Below are positions 25,729-36,126 of a stretch of DNA of 64,000 nt, in pieces; position 1 is the first letter of the stretch, and each line of letters opens with the position of its first letter. The stretch covers positions 496,001 to 560,000 of the forward strand of contig NZ_RPOK01000002.1 in the NCBI RefSeq assembly GCF_003820355.1. The letters are read 5' to 3'. The position numbers and the translations under genes are program-made. The notes under the pieces were generated by a model. The model was not told where the DNA came from. It searched no databases and saw only the letters and a list, made by a program, of their open reading frames with translations. This stretch comes from Paralteromonas sediminis (GTDB lineage Bacteria > Pseudomonadota > Gammaproteobacteria > Enterobacterales > Alteromonadaceae).

Positions 25729-27468
25729 ATGACGTATCGCGTTGCTGTTGCTATATCGGGTGCTGTCAGCCTGGGATCATACGAAGCGGGTACCCTCCAC
25801 GAATTGATTAAAGCGTTTGAAGAACACAACAAGCTGGCTTCAGATGATTCTAAAATAAAAATTGATGTCTTAACCGGGGCTTCTGCCGGCGGTATGACGG
25901 CCGCGCTGATTGCACATAAATTGTTGTACGATCCTGAAATGTTGCGCGGTGATAAAACTAATGCTGGTTATCGTGCTTGGGTAGAAATGGTCGATATCCA
26001 GGGGTTACTCACACCTCATGAAGGTGACCTCACCCGAACATCACTGCTTTCCTCTAATTTTGTAGGCAACATAGCCCATGAACTTATCACACGCCGGCAG
26101 GCAGCTTTACCTGATGTTTCAGAGCCACATCCAGTTGCCGCTGAGGAAATCAAGCTGGGTTTGGCAATGGCGAATCTCAATGGTGTGGATTATGAGGTAA
26201 AAGTATTTTCGTCGGGTGAGGAAGGACTGGATCAGGGCAAGTTTGTGCAAACCCGTTTTCAAGACAGATTCACCCGGACATTGGCAGGCCCATACAGTAA
26301 GGAAGTCTGGAATGACATCATTCTTGCTGCTCGGGGTTGTGGTGCGTTCCCTGTTGCATTTTCCCCCATTGGTTTATTCAGAAACTGGCAAAATGAGCCA
26401 CTAGATTACCGGGACAGAGGGGCTTCGCCCTTTACCCCTAATAATACCGATAGAGACCACGCATTTTATTACATGGATGGCGGCGCATTTAATAATTATC
26501 CCTTAGGGATGGCCAGAGCCTTAGCCGACAGAATCGATAAAACGCCTGAAGACTATGAAAAGCGTTTTTACATATATATTTCTCCCAGTGCGAAAGAGAG
26601 CGTTCAGGATTTACGCTTCCACATTGATGAAAACACATCCATGGCAGAGACTGCCAAAAGAATGGTAAAGAGTGTTTTTTGGCAAGGCCGTTTTCAGGAG
26701 TGGATGCAGATAGATTCAGTTAACGAAAAAATTAAGCGCCTTGATGATCACGCCGCAAGTCTTGCATCGTTTATTGCCAATATGACCGAGCAAGAGATAG
26801 CGGCCACCCAAAAAGTCTTTGACGCTATGTTATTGCAGCTTTATTCCCATGAATCAGATGTTGAAGAAAACCTACAGCGACTGGCTGTAGCATATCGAAA
26901 TGACAGTGCCCAGATAGATTTGAATACTGAAGCAAAAGCGGTTTGGCTGAAAGGCGTAGCAGTTTTGGAAAAGTCAGGCGACCTAAACAACCGTGAACAA
27001 ATGAAAGTGTATACGATCACAGCCAATAAAAATAAATTGGCCAGCGAAAAACTCGCTGCTTTTATGGGCTTTTTTGACGAAAATCTACGTGAGCATGACT
27101 ACCTGCTTGGACGTGTTAATGGCATGCGTATGGTCCAGCACATCCTGAACTGCCGGGAAGATGCACTGATAAGAGATAAGCATTTACCCCTAGCAGTTGC
27201 TTCTCGAACAAACGATATTGCTCAGGCAACCGAAATGCTTTCCGAAATGGACTTGGGTCATGCAGATATGCATGATGTGAATAATGATATAAAAAAAGCG
27301 GTTTACCAAAGAGTAAAAGAACGCACTAGATTATGGCTAAAAGCTGAGGGAGTAGGGTGGTTTTTTCGCACTGGGATATGGTTTTTTTCACGGGTATACG
27401 TAAAGCAAGGTCTCAAGCTTACCCCAACGCGGATCCTTGGACTAAAGCTGCCATACTGGTTGTTTTAA
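25729..27468 (+). CDS. patatin-like phospholipase family protein
   Basis: A 579-aa predicted lipid acyl hydrolase. The catalytic dyad is present: Ser52 in the GASAG elbow and Asp250 in DGGAFNN; the N-terminal oxyanion region reads ISGAVSLGSYEAG rather than the usual G-G-x-R/K-G. The patatin domain occupies about 1-300; the remaining 280 residues are helical, of unknown role, and end in a basic, aromatic-rich tail. AAGGAAG lies 6 bases before the ATG. It has no signal peptide. Distinct from the shorter RssA patatin at 59351. Confidence 0.85.
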   Translation: MTYRVAVAISGAVSLGSYEAGTLHELIKAFEEHNKLASDDSKIKIDVLTGASAGGMTAALIAHKLLYDPEMLRGDKTNAGYRAWVEMVDIQGLLTPHEGDLTRTSLLSSNFVGNIAHELITRRQAALPDVSEPHPVAAEEIKLGLAMANLNGVDYEVKVFSSGEEGLDQGKFVQTRFQDRFTRTLAGPYSKEVWNDIILAARGCGAFPVAFSPIGLFRNWQNEPLDYRDRGASPFTPNNTDRDHAFYYMDGGAFNNYPLGMARALADRIDKTPEDYEKRFYIYISPSAKESVQDLRFHIDENTSMAETAKRMVKSVFWQGRFQEWMQIDSVNEKIKRLDDHAASLASFIANMTEQEIAATQKVFDAMLLQLYSHESDVEENLQRLAVAYRNDSAQIDLNTEAKAVWLKGVAVLEKSGDLNNREQMKVYTITANKNKLASEKLAAFMGFFDENLREHDYLLGRVNGMRMVQHILNCREDALIRDKHLPLAVASRTNDIAQATEMLSEMDLGHADMHDVNNDIKKAVYQRVKERTRLWLKAEGVGWFFRTGIWFFSRVYVKQGLKLTPTRILGLKLPYWLF

Positions 27469-27653
27469 TTAACATCGGTTTAATTTTCAAAATGGCCTGA
27501 CACTGAAAGATTTGCACGAAGTAAATCACTGATTAACGCTACACATAATTCCTCAATGAATAAAGAAGTAATAAGGATATGACTAACAACTGATGGAGTA
27601 GGGGGCTTATTTAGAAACAGCTTCTCTGGTTGTGATATATGTACTTTAAAATA

Positions 27654-27692
27654 TAAGGTAAAACAGATTGATAGAACCTCTGTTTTACCTTA
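27654..27692 (-). terminator. terminator of the M3 peptidase gene
   Basis: TAAGGTAAAACAGA and its exact complement form a 14-bp perfect stem with an 11-base loop, 22 bases past the minus-strand stop at 27715. On the minus strand a T-rich stretch (TATTTTAAA) follows. The stem is AT-rich, so efficiency may be modest; it could also stop read-through from the patatin gene. Confidence 0.6.
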
Positions 27693-27714
27693 CCAATGGT
27701 GGCTAATCGACTTT

Positions 27715-29610
27715 TTAAGAGCCCCGTTTATCTAAAATAGCTTCTATCTTATCCATTACATCATCCATGCGATCGATGACCGCATTGTAAGGTGCGGCAC
27801 TCGTCATATCGAGCCCAGCTTCCTTTAAGATCTCAACCGGATAATCTTTACCGCCAGCTTTAAGAAAGTTGAGGTAGGTATCTACGCCTTTTTTGCCGCC
27901 AGTTTTCATTTCATCAACAAAGTAAGCTGCGCCCGCGATCGACGTGGCGTACTGATAAACATAGAAGTTGTAATAGAAATGAGGGATATAAGCCCATTCA
28001 ATCATGTCTCTTTCAGAGATTGTCATTACACCTTCATCATGACCGTGGTACCGCTTCAATATTTCACCGTATATCTCTGTCATCCGCGCGCCAGTCAGTG
28101 CAGCACCTTTTTCTACTTCTTCATGGATAGCCAGTTCAAATTCAGAAAACATTACCTGACGGAAAAAAGTCCCACGCATTTGCTCAAGTGCATACCCAAG
28201 ATAAAATAGCTCTTCGTCTTCGGATTTAGCCTGCTGCAGCATATGGTCTTGTAACAGTAATTCTTTGGCAATAGCAGCGATTTCAGTAGTAAAAATAGAG
28301 AAGTTAGATAGCTCATAAGGTTGATTTTCATTGGTCAACACTTTGTGCATCGCATGACCCCATTCATGTGCATAGGTAGACGCACTGCCGTAATCATCTT
28401 GGTGATTTAATAGTATCAGCGGATGAACATCGTATGCACTGCCCGACATATAAGCGCCGGAACGTTTACCTGCTTGAGGGTAAACATGCATCCAGCGTTC
28501 GCTTGATGCTTTGGCAAATTTTCCCGAAAACTCTTCGCCCATGAGACGCAATGACGCCAACATATGCTCCCGAGTTTCATCAATGGGGAAGGACAAATCT
28601 GTTTGCACAAGATCAGGGTAAATATCGTGATAGCCTAGGTCTTCGATCCCCAACATTCGGCCACGAAGCTTAAAGTAGCGATGCAATACATCTATACGAT
28701 CATTGGTCACTTTTACTAGTGTGCGGTAAACCTCTTCTGGAATATTGTCACCGGATAAGAAATATTGAAGTGTGTTGTTGTATTTTCTGGCTTTACTTGT
28801 GGCGACATTAGCTTGTACCTCACCGTTTAACGTTATGCCAAAAGTACTTTCAAAGTCTTTATACTTTGCCCAAAAAGCATCAAAAACCGCTATGCGATCT
28901 TCTCTATCTTTGTCTGCTCTATGTAATGTATAACCCGCATTGGTCAGATGTGCTTCGGTGCCATCACTTAACGTAATAGTCGGCCATTCAATTTCTGCAT
29001 TAGCCAACATATCTCGTGCATTCTGGGGAGCTGAAAGCGCCCCAGTCAACAGTGAAAGTACTTGCTCTGACTCAGGCGACAATACGTGTTTACCTTGACG
29101 AATAGTATTGCGCAATGAAAATGCATGGTCTTTTAATCCTGGCTCGCTGCTTATAAATCGTTCAATTTTCTCTTGACCTAACGCGACTACCTCTGGCGCA
29201 AAAAAGCTTTGAGCGGCACTTGCCGTTTGAAATAATGCCATTAGGCGACCCACCATAGCTTGACCCTCTGGGTTCGCTAAGTTGGTATTTTGAATATTAG
29301 ACGCGTAAGTCCATAATCGTAAAAGCTCTTTTGAAAAAGCAGACTGGGCTTCCAATGCTGCAAGTAGAGTTTGTGCATTATCTAATTTACCGGCAAAAGC
29401 CGACAGGCCGTCAATTTCGCCACGTAGTCGCTCAAGCTCGTTTTCCCAATCTGATTTTGTGGCATAAAAAGGCGTCAAGTCCCAGGTGTATTGCTCGTCT
29501 GCTTTGGTTGATGCATCCTGAGCCTGAACAGACATCGAGATGGCTGTTAGTGCAAAGGCGCTAGAGCATAATACCGCTAAAGCCCGTCTTTTTAAGTTAT
29601 GTTTTTTCAT
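27715..29610 (-). CDS. exported M3-family oligoendopeptidase (PepF type)
   Basis: A 631-aa zinc metallopeptidase. Residues 1-30 form a signal peptide (basic start LKRRALAVL, hydrophobic core, Val-Gln-Ala cut), so it works in the periplasm or outside, whereas typical PepF is cytoplasmic. The catalytic HExxH motif is HEWGH at 415-419 (TYAHEWGHAMHKVL), with the third-ligand Glu expected about 25 residues on (TTEIAA). N-terminal region matches the PepF helical lobe. It should cleave short peptides. A terminator follows; the upstream region is long and non-coding. Confidence 0.92.
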   Translation of the reverse strand: MKKHNLKRRALAVLCSSAFALTAISMSVQAQDASTKADEQYTWDLTPFYATKSDWENELERLRGEIDGLSAFAGKLDNAQTLLAALEAQSAFSKELLRLWTYASNIQNTNLANPEGQAMVGRLMALFQTASAAQSFFAPEVVALGQEKIERFISSEPGLKDHAFSLRNTIRQGKHVLSPESEQVLSLLTGALSAPQNARDMLANAEIEWPTITLSDGTEAHLTNAGYTLHRADKDREDRIAVFDAFWAKYKDFESTFGITLNGEVQANVATSKARKYNNTLQYFLSGDNIPEEVYRTLVKVTNDRIDVLHRYFKLRGRMLGIEDLGYHDIYPDLVQTDLSFPIDETREHMLASLRLMGEEFSGKFAKASSERWMHVYPQAGKRSGAYMSGSAYDVHPLILLNHQDDYGSASTYAHEWGHAMHKVLTNENQPYELSNFSIFTTEIAAIAKELLLQDHMLQQAKSEDEELFYLGYALEQMRGTFFRQVMFSEFELAIHEEVEKGAALTGARMTEIYGEILKRYHGHDEGVMTISERDMIEWAYIPHFYYNFYVYQYATSIAGAAYFVDEMKTGGKKGVDTYLNFLKAGGKDYPVEILKEAGLDMTSAAPYNAVIDRMDDVMDKIEAILDKRGS

Positions 29611-29839
29611 GTTGATCCCTAATATTCATACTATTCAGTTGAATTACTCTCACCATTAACGCCTTAGGAGCTGACGCTCATCGGGGCACACAAAAACGAA
29701 CGTGAAACATCAATGGCCAAAGGTTAATAGTTAAACAGAACGTTTATCCTCAGCAAGGAATTGTGAAATGAAATAAGTAACAAGATTTTACAATGGCATC
29801 TCTCAGTTTTTTTACACCCATCATACCTTTAAAAAATGA
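29611..29839. other. non-coding region upstream of the M3 peptidase
   Basis: AT-rich DNA with no supported gene, presumably carrying the minus-strand promoter of the peptidase. Together with the AraC-family remnant that follows it makes a 471-base stretch without an intact gene. Confidence 0.5.
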
Positions 29840-30034
29840 AAAAAAAGTAAGTCGCGACTTAAGCGCCTAAAAAATGCACTTCATCAAGAGAAAAATAGGG
29901 ATATATTGGAGCTTGCTCTAGAAAGTGGATTTAATTCTAAAGCAACCTTTTATCGGGTATTCAAGAGAGAGACGGGCATGACACCCAATCGGTATCGGAG
30001 CCAGTTATTGCTGGTGCAAATAGTCTATTCGTGA
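29840..30034 (+). pseudogene. C-terminal remnant of an AraC-family regulator
   Basis: A 64-codon frame open from 29840 to TGA at 30032 reads ...LHQEKNRDILELALESGF..., then NSKATFYRVFKRETGMTP and NRYR, which is the second helix-turn-helix of AraC/XylS proteins. There is no start codon, and a stop closes the frame on the 5' side, so the N-terminal sensor and first helix-turn-helix are lost. Such remnants suggest past deletion or insertion at this edge of the more AT-rich block. Confidence 0.75.
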
Positions 30035-30081
30035 ACTTGGCACTGCTTCATTTGCTAAATGTAAGAAGTATAAGGTGAGGC

Positions 30082-30960
30082 TTAACCGTTTCTGTCATGT
30101 TTATTTACGAAAATCTTCAGTATTTCCTCGAATACATCTAAATGAAAGTGTCCCTTGCCATTCAGGGTATACGTGGATACTTGCTTTAGGTTGCTCATAA
30201 TGTGTTTAGACATCAAGCAGTCAACAAATACATCATGTGTGCCGAACCACATATCTACAGTATTATTCACATCTGAAAGATTGAATCCCCAATCTGTGTA
30301 TTGCAATAGAGCTTCTCGTGCGGCTCCTGTAGTGCCATTGGAAAAGGCCTCTTGTTGTGAATCAATTAGTACCCTAGCAAAGTTTTCATTATCCAACATT
30401 TCTCTGTCAGACACAGAAACGCAGAGTTTTAGTATTTCTATCATTAAGTTGGGAAATCTTTTAAATAGAACACTGATAGGAAGGAAAGCAACTTTTAGTG
30501 TACTTGGAAATTTTCGTGCGATATTGGCAAAAAATCTATCTACACGATTTAGTTGACTGCTAGCCTGGTATGTTCCAACTGGAGCGAAAGCGCAAAGAAG
30601 CCCTAAAAATGTAATTCTCTCTGAAAATTGAATTGAGCAAGCTAGTGCTGCTGCTCCACCTCCAGAATACCCAAGTATTCCAAATTTATTGATATCAAGA
30701 TGGTCGGCGATTTCCTTGATAACGTTAGCCCACTCTAAGAAGGTCCAGTTGGTGTTAAAGTCAGATGTGCCGTAACCTGGTCTATCACACGCGATTACCC
30801 TTACATTAAGTGTTTTAGCATGATTTATGAATAGCTGTACCTCTATTCTACTACTTGGCGTTCCGTGAAAATAAAAAATAGGGCGTCCTTTCTCAGGGCC
30901 GATATCTAAATAGCAAACCCTTTTTCCACGGATAAATAACGTTGTGGGTTCAACTTTCAA
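30082..30960 (-). CDS. alpha/beta hydrolase
   Basis: A 292-aa serine hydrolase. Visible elements are the oxyanion HGTP (32-35), the DRPGYGTSD segment, the nucleophile elbow GYSGG with Ser99, the acid near GTHDVFV and the His in GKGHFHLD. No signal peptide or lid-specific motif allows a substrate to be named; family members include esterases, haloperoxidase-like and epoxide-hydrolase-like enzymes. It is divergent from the LytS-type kinase across 260 bases. Codon usage looks more AT-rich than that of neighbours on the left. Confidence 0.85.
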   Translation of the reverse strand: MKVEPTTLFIRGKRVCYLDIGPEKGRPIFYFHGTPSSRIEVQLFINHAKTLNVRVIACDRPGYGTSDFNTNWTFLEWANVIKEIADHLDINKFGILGYSGGGAAALACSIQFSERITFLGLLCAFAPVGTYQASSQLNRVDRFFANIARKFPSTLKVAFLPISVLFKRFPNLMIEILKLCVSVSDREMLDNENFARVLIDSQQEAFSNGTTGAAREALLQYTDWGFNLSDVNNTVDMWFGTHDVFVDCLMSKHIMSNLKQVSTYTLNGKGHFHLDVFEEILKIFVNKHDRNG

Positions 30961-31220
30961 AATGCTTCTCCAATTTATTTCTTGTAATTAATCAGTAGGA
31001 GAGGGGCAAGAAGTACCTCCATTTGACTATCCAGTCTCTTTAAGGGGCTTCAGGACAATTCCACTACTGGCAATAGAAATACTCTGCTACGTTTGGTAAT
31101 AGATAAAACAATTTGTGAACGGGGAATTGCGTATGTAAACGGACTGCTTAAAATCCTTTGAGGAGTTACTATATTGTAATACTTTTTTGCTTTCATATTT
31201 TAGTACAGACAGGAATACAG

Positions 31221-32912
31221 ATGCACCTTTTCACTAAGTATTTATTTTTTCTGTTTTTGCTGTTCACCTACTCAAATATTAATGCAGAGCAACCACAATC
31301 CTTTAAATTCTATGCTCAAGAATCACCAAATTGGTCAAAACCTACAATAGAAAGTAGCAACTGGTTAGAGTTTGACCGCAATGTGCGAGCGTACCCTAAA
31401 AGTGGCATTTTTTGGTTAGAGATACCTATTAGTCTGGAGATAGAACGTCCTCCTCAAAAAGACTGGGAGCTAACAGTTCATATGTTAGCGGCATATGACG
31501 TATATTTTAATGATGAGCTAATTGGAAACAACGGTATGCCCTCAATGCATATTGAGGGTGAGCAACCTGGGATGGTTTGGAATAGTTTCCTTGTTCCAGA
31601 TCACATGATCAAAGCGGGGCATCATAAGCTTAGGTTTAAGGCATCAACCCACTACTCAGAACCGAATATGAAGCTAACAAGGGAAATATGGCTCAAACCT
31701 TATGATGCTGAATCAAAATACATAAGGGTTTGGAGTTTGATCCCCGCACTTTTAGTTAGTATTGCATCTGTAGTCGGCCTTTATTTTTTATTCCTCTTTT
31801 TTTCTGATGATAAACAATACGAACACCTTATCTTCTTTGTACTCCTTCAGGGCATGATGGTATATGGCTATGCTATACAATGGGACCATCTTGTCGGATA
31901 TGATTATAGTTCTGAAATAACTAACCTTCTCGTTGAGCAGTTTTCTTCCATCACTGTCCTATACAGCTTGCCAATATATTTTCTGCTCAAACATAAAGTT
32001 GCCTATTGGTGGGTATGGATAATTGGTGCTTCATTTACAACTGTTATTGCAATGAATTATGTGGATCTCTCAGATGAAAAAATTCTATGGGGTTGTAGTT
32101 TTTTACTCTCTTTGTATATCAGTATTTGGTACGGAGCACTTAAGCAATCACGCTTTTGGTTGGAATCAATGGGCATCGCAGTATGTCTTGTCGCAATTTT
32201 CATGCAAAATCTGGAAGACTTATTTATCTATTTTCCTATTTTATTCAGTTTTATATTGCTCACACAGGCCATCAATACACGAGAACGTCGCATTGCACTG
32301 AAAGAAGCTGAATATATACAAGCAAAACTGAATGCGGAGTTACTTAAAAAGCATATTCAACCACATTTTTTGTTAAACACACTTACTTCTTTAATGGAGT
32401 GGGTGGAAACTGACGTTGATAAAAGCATGAATTTTATAGCGTTACTAGGCGATGAGTTCAGAATGATGGCACAAATGAGTAACAAGCGCTTAGTGCCATT
32501 GTCATCGGAAATTGACCTATGCGAAAAGCATTTATCATTGATGTCAATGCGCCTAGATTGCGAGTGTGAGTTGAGCAAAAATATTTGTAATGGTCAAGTG
32601 CTGATTCCACCTGGGATTTTACATACTCTGATTGAAAATGCATTTACTCATAACGTTTTTACTGAACAAAAACTTATATTTCAATTAATACAGACTAAGG
32701 TATCCCTAACTGAGTACAGTATCCGCCTAACAACACCCAAATCTAAAAATAGAACGTCAGAATTCAGGAAAATTGGGGCCGGAACAGGCACCAAATATAT
32801 TGAGGCACGACTGAATCAGTGCTTTGGAAAGCATTGGCAATTTTCGGTAGATGAAACAGAAGAGACGTTTACTACAGACATCAGAATTAACTACCTAAAA
32901 ATTAAACAATAA
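31221..32912 (+). CDS. LytS/YehU-type sensor histidine kinase
   Basis: A 563-aa membrane kinase. The N-terminus is a signal peptide (through Asn-Ile-Asn-Ala), then a periplasmic beta-sandwich like a 7TMR-DISM or galactose-binding extracellular domain (about 25-165), six or seven membrane helices (about 170-340), and a His_kinase domain with phosphoacceptor His382 in IQPHFLLN and an ATP-binding segment IENAFTHNV. A TTG at 31158 would extend it by 21 residues, but AGGAG lies inside that extension; ATG 31221 gives a clean signal peptide and GGA upstream. It forms a pair with the LytTR regulator 9 bases downstream. Confidence 0.85.
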   Translation: MHLFTKYLFFLFLLFTYSNINAEQPQSFKFYAQESPNWSKPTIESSNWLEFDRNVRAYPKSGIFWLEIPISLEIERPPQKDWELTVHMLAAYDVYFNDELIGNNGMPSMHIEGEQPGMVWNSFLVPDHMIKAGHHKLRFKASTHYSEPNMKLTREIWLKPYDAESKYIRVWSLIPALLVSIASVVGLYFLFLFFSDDKQYEHLIFFVLLQGMMVYGYAIQWDHLVGYDYSSEITNLLVEQFSSITVLYSLPIYFLLKHKVAYWWVWIIGASFTTVIAMNYVDLSDEKILWGCSFLLSLYISIWYGALKQSRFWLESMGIAVCLVAIFMQNLEDLFIYFPILFSFILLTQAINTRERRIALKEAEYIQAKLNAELLKKHIQPHFLLNTLTSLMEWVETDVDKSMNFIALLGDEFRMMAQMSNKRLVPLSSEIDLCEKHLSLMSMRLDCECELSKNICNGQVLIPPGILHTLIENAFTHNVFTEQKLIFQLIQTKVSLTEYSIRLTTPKSKNRTSEFRKIGAGTGTKYIEARLNQCFGKHWQFSVDETEETFTTDIRINYLKIKQ

Positions 32913-32921
32913 GGAATATTC

Positions 32922-33614
32922 ATGAACATTGTTATAGTTGAAGACGAAAAGGTTGTTTTGAATCGATTACAAAGGTTGATAGCAGACTATTTTGGCGACA
33001 AATTATCAGGGTTGAAATGTTTCCAGACATTAGATGATGCCGACGAGTATATACAGGAAAATAGCGTTGACTTGCTTTGCTTAGATCTAAATTTGGCAGG
33101 GCGCGATGGCTTTGAGTTATTGAAAAGCGTTTTATCTAGTTCTTTTCACACCATTGTCGTATCAGCTAATACCGATCGAGCCATTGAGGCATTTGAGTAT
33201 GGTGTTTTAGATTTTGTTGCAAAACCATTTACGCGACAGCGGTTGTTTGAAGCCCTATCAAGATTTGGTGAAAACAATGCTCACCAATCCACTAAGTATA
33301 TTAGCCTAAAACGTGGGGGAAAATTGGAGTTACATCTTTTGACGTCTGTGATTTTTATCAAGGCTGATAACGTTTACTCAGAGGTATATATGACAGGAGA
33401 CAGTCCCGTATTACATGACAAATCACTGAGAAAGTTTGAACAGGTTTTGCCGAGCATGTTTAAACGCGTTCATAAGTCTTACATCATCAACATGATGCAT
33501 GCTCAATCAATAATTAAACAGGGGAAAGAGCTCATAATAACCACTAAAGGGGGTTATGAAATCCCAGTCAGCAGAAAAATGCATTCTGAATTTAAGGATA
33601 CAATCATCAAATAA
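32922..33614 (+). CDS. LytTR-type response regulator
   Basis: A 230-aa regulator: receiver domain 1-115 with Asp55 (LLCLDLNLAG) and the conserved Lys in AKPF, then a LytTR DNA-binding domain about 130-228 (SVIFIKADNVYSEV, FKRVHKSYIIN). AAGGAAT precedes the ATG and the gene is 9 bases after its kinase. LytTR regulators bind pairs of short direct repeats; the nearest likely targets are the downstream S41-like lipoprotein and CPBP genes, since such modules often control neighbouring membrane proteins, but no repeat could be assigned with certainty. Confidence 0.9.
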   Translation: MNIVIVEDEKVVLNRLQRLIADYFGDKLSGLKCFQTLDDADEYIQENSVDLLCLDLNLAGRDGFELLKSVLSSSFHTIVVSANTDRAIEAFEYGVLDFVAKPFTRQRLFEALSRFGENNAHQSTKYISLKRGGKLELHLLTSVIFIKADNVYSEVYMTGDSPVLHDKSLRKFEQVLPSMFKRVHKSYIINMMHAQSIIKQGKELIITTKGGYEIPVSRKMHSEFKDTIIK

Positions 33615-33739
33615 GAAAGGTCTACGAATATAGCAAATTCGACCATTCACTAGCTTTCCAGACCAGTCACAAAACAAGTTATCGTTTCATCACCCTAAAA
33701 TACTATCGTAGCGTTCCTTGATATGAACTGGAACGAATT

Positions 33740-35023
33740 ATGAATCTTTTAAAGAAAACTATCTCTGTCTTGAGTGTGTGTCTTTTCACTGCTTGCGGCG
33801 GCAATACCGGTGAAACTTCTGACATTCAATACCCCTCAGAAGAAGAGCGCTGGAGTGCGGACATCAATTATATGGTAGAAAGAATGATTTCTGTACACCC
33901 AGATATCTACCATACTGTCAGTGAGGTAGATTTTGAAACTGCTAAACAACAATTGCTTGATGATATTGGGGGGCTGGATGCTCATCAGCGCCTTGTTCGA
34001 ATATTAGAGGTATTTGCGCTACCTGCTTCACAAAGAGATGGACACATGGCACTTTCTTATTATGCAGGTACTGACAGTCTTATTCTTCCTTTAAAATTTC
34101 ACCAGTTTGATGACGGAATTTATCTGATTGATGCCACCACAGAAAATGAAGAGTTTATAGGAAGTAAACTGTTGGCAATAGAGGGACTTAGTCTTGTTGA
34201 TGTCAATGAGCTACTTGACCCTTTGCTACCCAGAGACAACGCGCAGTCTTTAGAGTCTGCGCGCAGCATTGCTTATCTCAATCCTTCAATCTTAAATGGG
34301 CTAGGGATTACTAATTCGCCCACGGAAACTACTTTCGTGGTCGAAAGGAGAAATGGCCAGATTAGCGATATGCGGGTATTGGCAACAAGCCCCACCAATT
34401 TCCCACTATCAGAAGTACCGAGTAATAAACTTCCCAAGAATGCCTTGGTTAATTATCTAAAGCCTGGCAATGACCTTTGGGTTGAATTCTACCCTCAATG
34501 GAACACTATCCATGTAAAACTAAATGCCATAACTGATTCTTCAGGAAACATAGCATTAGACGATATTGCAAGAGAAGTTCAAGAATTATTGATTGAGTCA
34601 CCAAGTGCCAAAATTGTTATAGATCTAAGGCAAAACAGTGGAGGAAATAATCAACTCGTAGAGCAATTAATAGAATTCGTTAAATCTCCTGTTATTAATA
34701 TTCAAGGTAGATTACATGTATTTACTGATAGGCAAACATTTTCAGCCGCTGGAAATTTGGTTGCCGAGTTAGACTATAAAACTAACGCTATGTTTTGGGG
34801 TGTCCCGCCTGGAGGGAGTGGCAGCCAATTCGGTGATGTAAATGAATTTACAATGCCGAACTCTGGCATGATTTTCTACGTCCCTACTAAATTTTGGCAA
34901 TTTGGTGACCCTTCTCGCCAAACTCTAAGTCAGCCAATGGATCATTGGGTTGACCAGACAATTGAGGGTTACTTAAGCAATCTAGACACTTTAATGGACT
35001 ATTTTGTGGCAGAAATGAACTGA
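33740..35023 (+). CDS. S41-family-like peptidase lipoprotein
   Basis: A 427-aa lipoprotein with lipobox LFTAC (lipid Cys near 19) followed by Gly-Gly-Asn, consistent with envelope anchoring. The C-terminal half matches tail-specific protease S41: the IDLRQNSGGNNQ strand and the nucleophile Ser335 in TFSAAGN. A PDZ domain in the usual place is poorly recognisable; the N-terminal region (SADINYMVERMISVHPDIY) resembles the tricorn-like helical domain. Substrate unknown. It lies 125 bases after the LytTR regulator. Confidence 0.8.
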   Translation: MNLLKKTISVLSVCLFTACGGNTGETSDIQYPSEEERWSADINYMVERMISVHPDIYHTVSEVDFETAKQQLLDDIGGLDAHQRLVRILEVFALPASQRDGHMALSYYAGTDSLILPLKFHQFDDGIYLIDATTENEEFIGSKLLAIEGLSLVDVNELLDPLLPRDNAQSLESARSIAYLNPSILNGLGITNSPTETTFVVERRNGQISDMRVLATSPTNFPLSEVPSNKLPKNALVNYLKPGNDLWVEFYPQWNTIHVKLNAITDSSGNIALDDIAREVQELLIESPSAKIVIDLRQNSGGNNQLVEQLIEFVKSPVINIQGRLHVFTDRQTFSAAGNLVAELDYKTNAMFWGVPPGGSGSQFGDVNEFTMPNSGMIFYVPTKFWQFGDPSRQTLSQPMDHWVDQTIEGYLSNLDTLMDYFVAEMN

Positions 35024-35128
35024 TGTCATGTATGAGTCACACCTCTTACCTCATGAGCGTGACTCAAATCAGTCGCATCATGAATCAATCAATTTTTATC
35101 TGCACTGAAACAATATAAAGGAATCATC

Positions 35129-35602
35129 ATGAACTCTTTAAAAGTTATTGAAAAACTACTATTTATGTCTAACGAGACATGGAAAAAGCACGGCAACCCA
35201 GCGAGCGTTTTCTCTCGACTACTGGTATTTCCTTTACTTATCCTAACGATATGGTGGCGGGAAACACTAGCAGAATTTTTTTGGGTAATATTTATAGTGT
35301 TACTTGTTTTTTTGTTCTTGAGTACAAGATTATTTCCAGCTCCAAAAAACAATAAATCATGGGCATCCAAATCAATACTGGGTGAAAAGCTGTGGTTGGA
35401 CAACACTAACTGTCAAGTTCCTCAAAAGCACTCTTATGCAGCTACTCTCATCATTAGTGGCCAGTTTATCAGTCTATTACTAATTGTGTTGGGACTCGTC
35501 TACACAGTTCAGAGCATGGTATGGACAGGAACATCAACTTTCCTAGTTTTAAAACTTTGGTTTTTGGACAGAATGGTGTGGCTGTTGTCTGACATGTCTT
35601 AA
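35129..35602 (+). CDS. small membrane protein, DUF6653-like
   Basis: A 157-aa protein with four likely membrane helices in two pairs (about 30-47, 50-68; 105-125, 128-148). The motif NETWKKHGNPASVFSR before the first helix resembles the start of DUF6653 proteins (W..H.NP.SVWTR). AAAGGA precedes the ATG. The function of the family is unknown. Sits between the S41-like lipoprotein and a long non-coding stretch. Confidence 0.65.
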   Translation: MNSLKVIEKLLFMSNETWKKHGNPASVFSRLLVFPLLILTIWWRETLAEFFWVIFIVLLVFLFLSTRLFPAPKNNKSWASKSILGEKLWLDNTNCQVPQKHSYAATLIISGQFISLLLIVLGLVYTVQSMVWTGTSTFLVLKLWFLDRMVWLLSDMS

Positions 35603-36126
35603 TGTAAACAACCAATAATGATGAACACGATTTTCTGTGATGACGCTACGTGGATGAAACAAAACCAATATCCACAAAAAATCATTTTAAGCTCGTAGCG
35701 CACGATTTAAAAAAAGAGTGTAATTTGTACGTGATAAAAAATATATAGATAAGTGAGCTGGGTTACAAAAGTCCCAGTTCACTGAATTAATCCCGAAAAC
35801 GACTGATTTCGACAACAGATAAGCACCCTAATCAGATAAATACTAGAGTTCGCATAATGTATATTATGTTAAATTAAGAATCTGCTAATAAGACATCTAT
35901 GTCAGCACTTGGTAATCGACATTAGAAATGAAAATCCTTAACCCTATTAAAATAAATTGTTTGGCGTGTTATCGCACTATCCTCTTACAACTTACAACTT
36001 TTTTTAGATATTTAACTTCTACATGCTGACAATAGTCATGTCTTAATTTAGTTACTTTAGGCACATGTACCGTCCCGTCATAGACACTAAACTAGGACCA
36101 TTGATCAATGAACTTATAAACGTGTC
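35603..36126. other. 524-base AT-rich region without a supported gene
   Basis: No frame here resembles a known family; the longest pieces are below 30 codons with no ribosome-binding site. It contains one inverted repeat (35753-35782, listed) and AT-rich runs. It may be a decayed gene or the control region of the CPBP protease gene. Confidence 0.5.
35753..35782. repeat. inverted repeat in the AT-rich gap
   Basis: GTGAGCTGGG and CCCAGTTCAC pair at 9 of 10 positions around a 10-base loop. No T-run follows on the plus strand; on the minus strand the following bases are T/A-rich, but no minus-strand gene ends here. Could be a stray terminator from a lost gene or a binding site. Confidence 0.35.

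Noticed and set aside
35603-36126. Possible small peptide genes in the AT-rich gap
   Set aside because: Frames are under 30 codons, without ribosome-binding sites or recognisable motifs.
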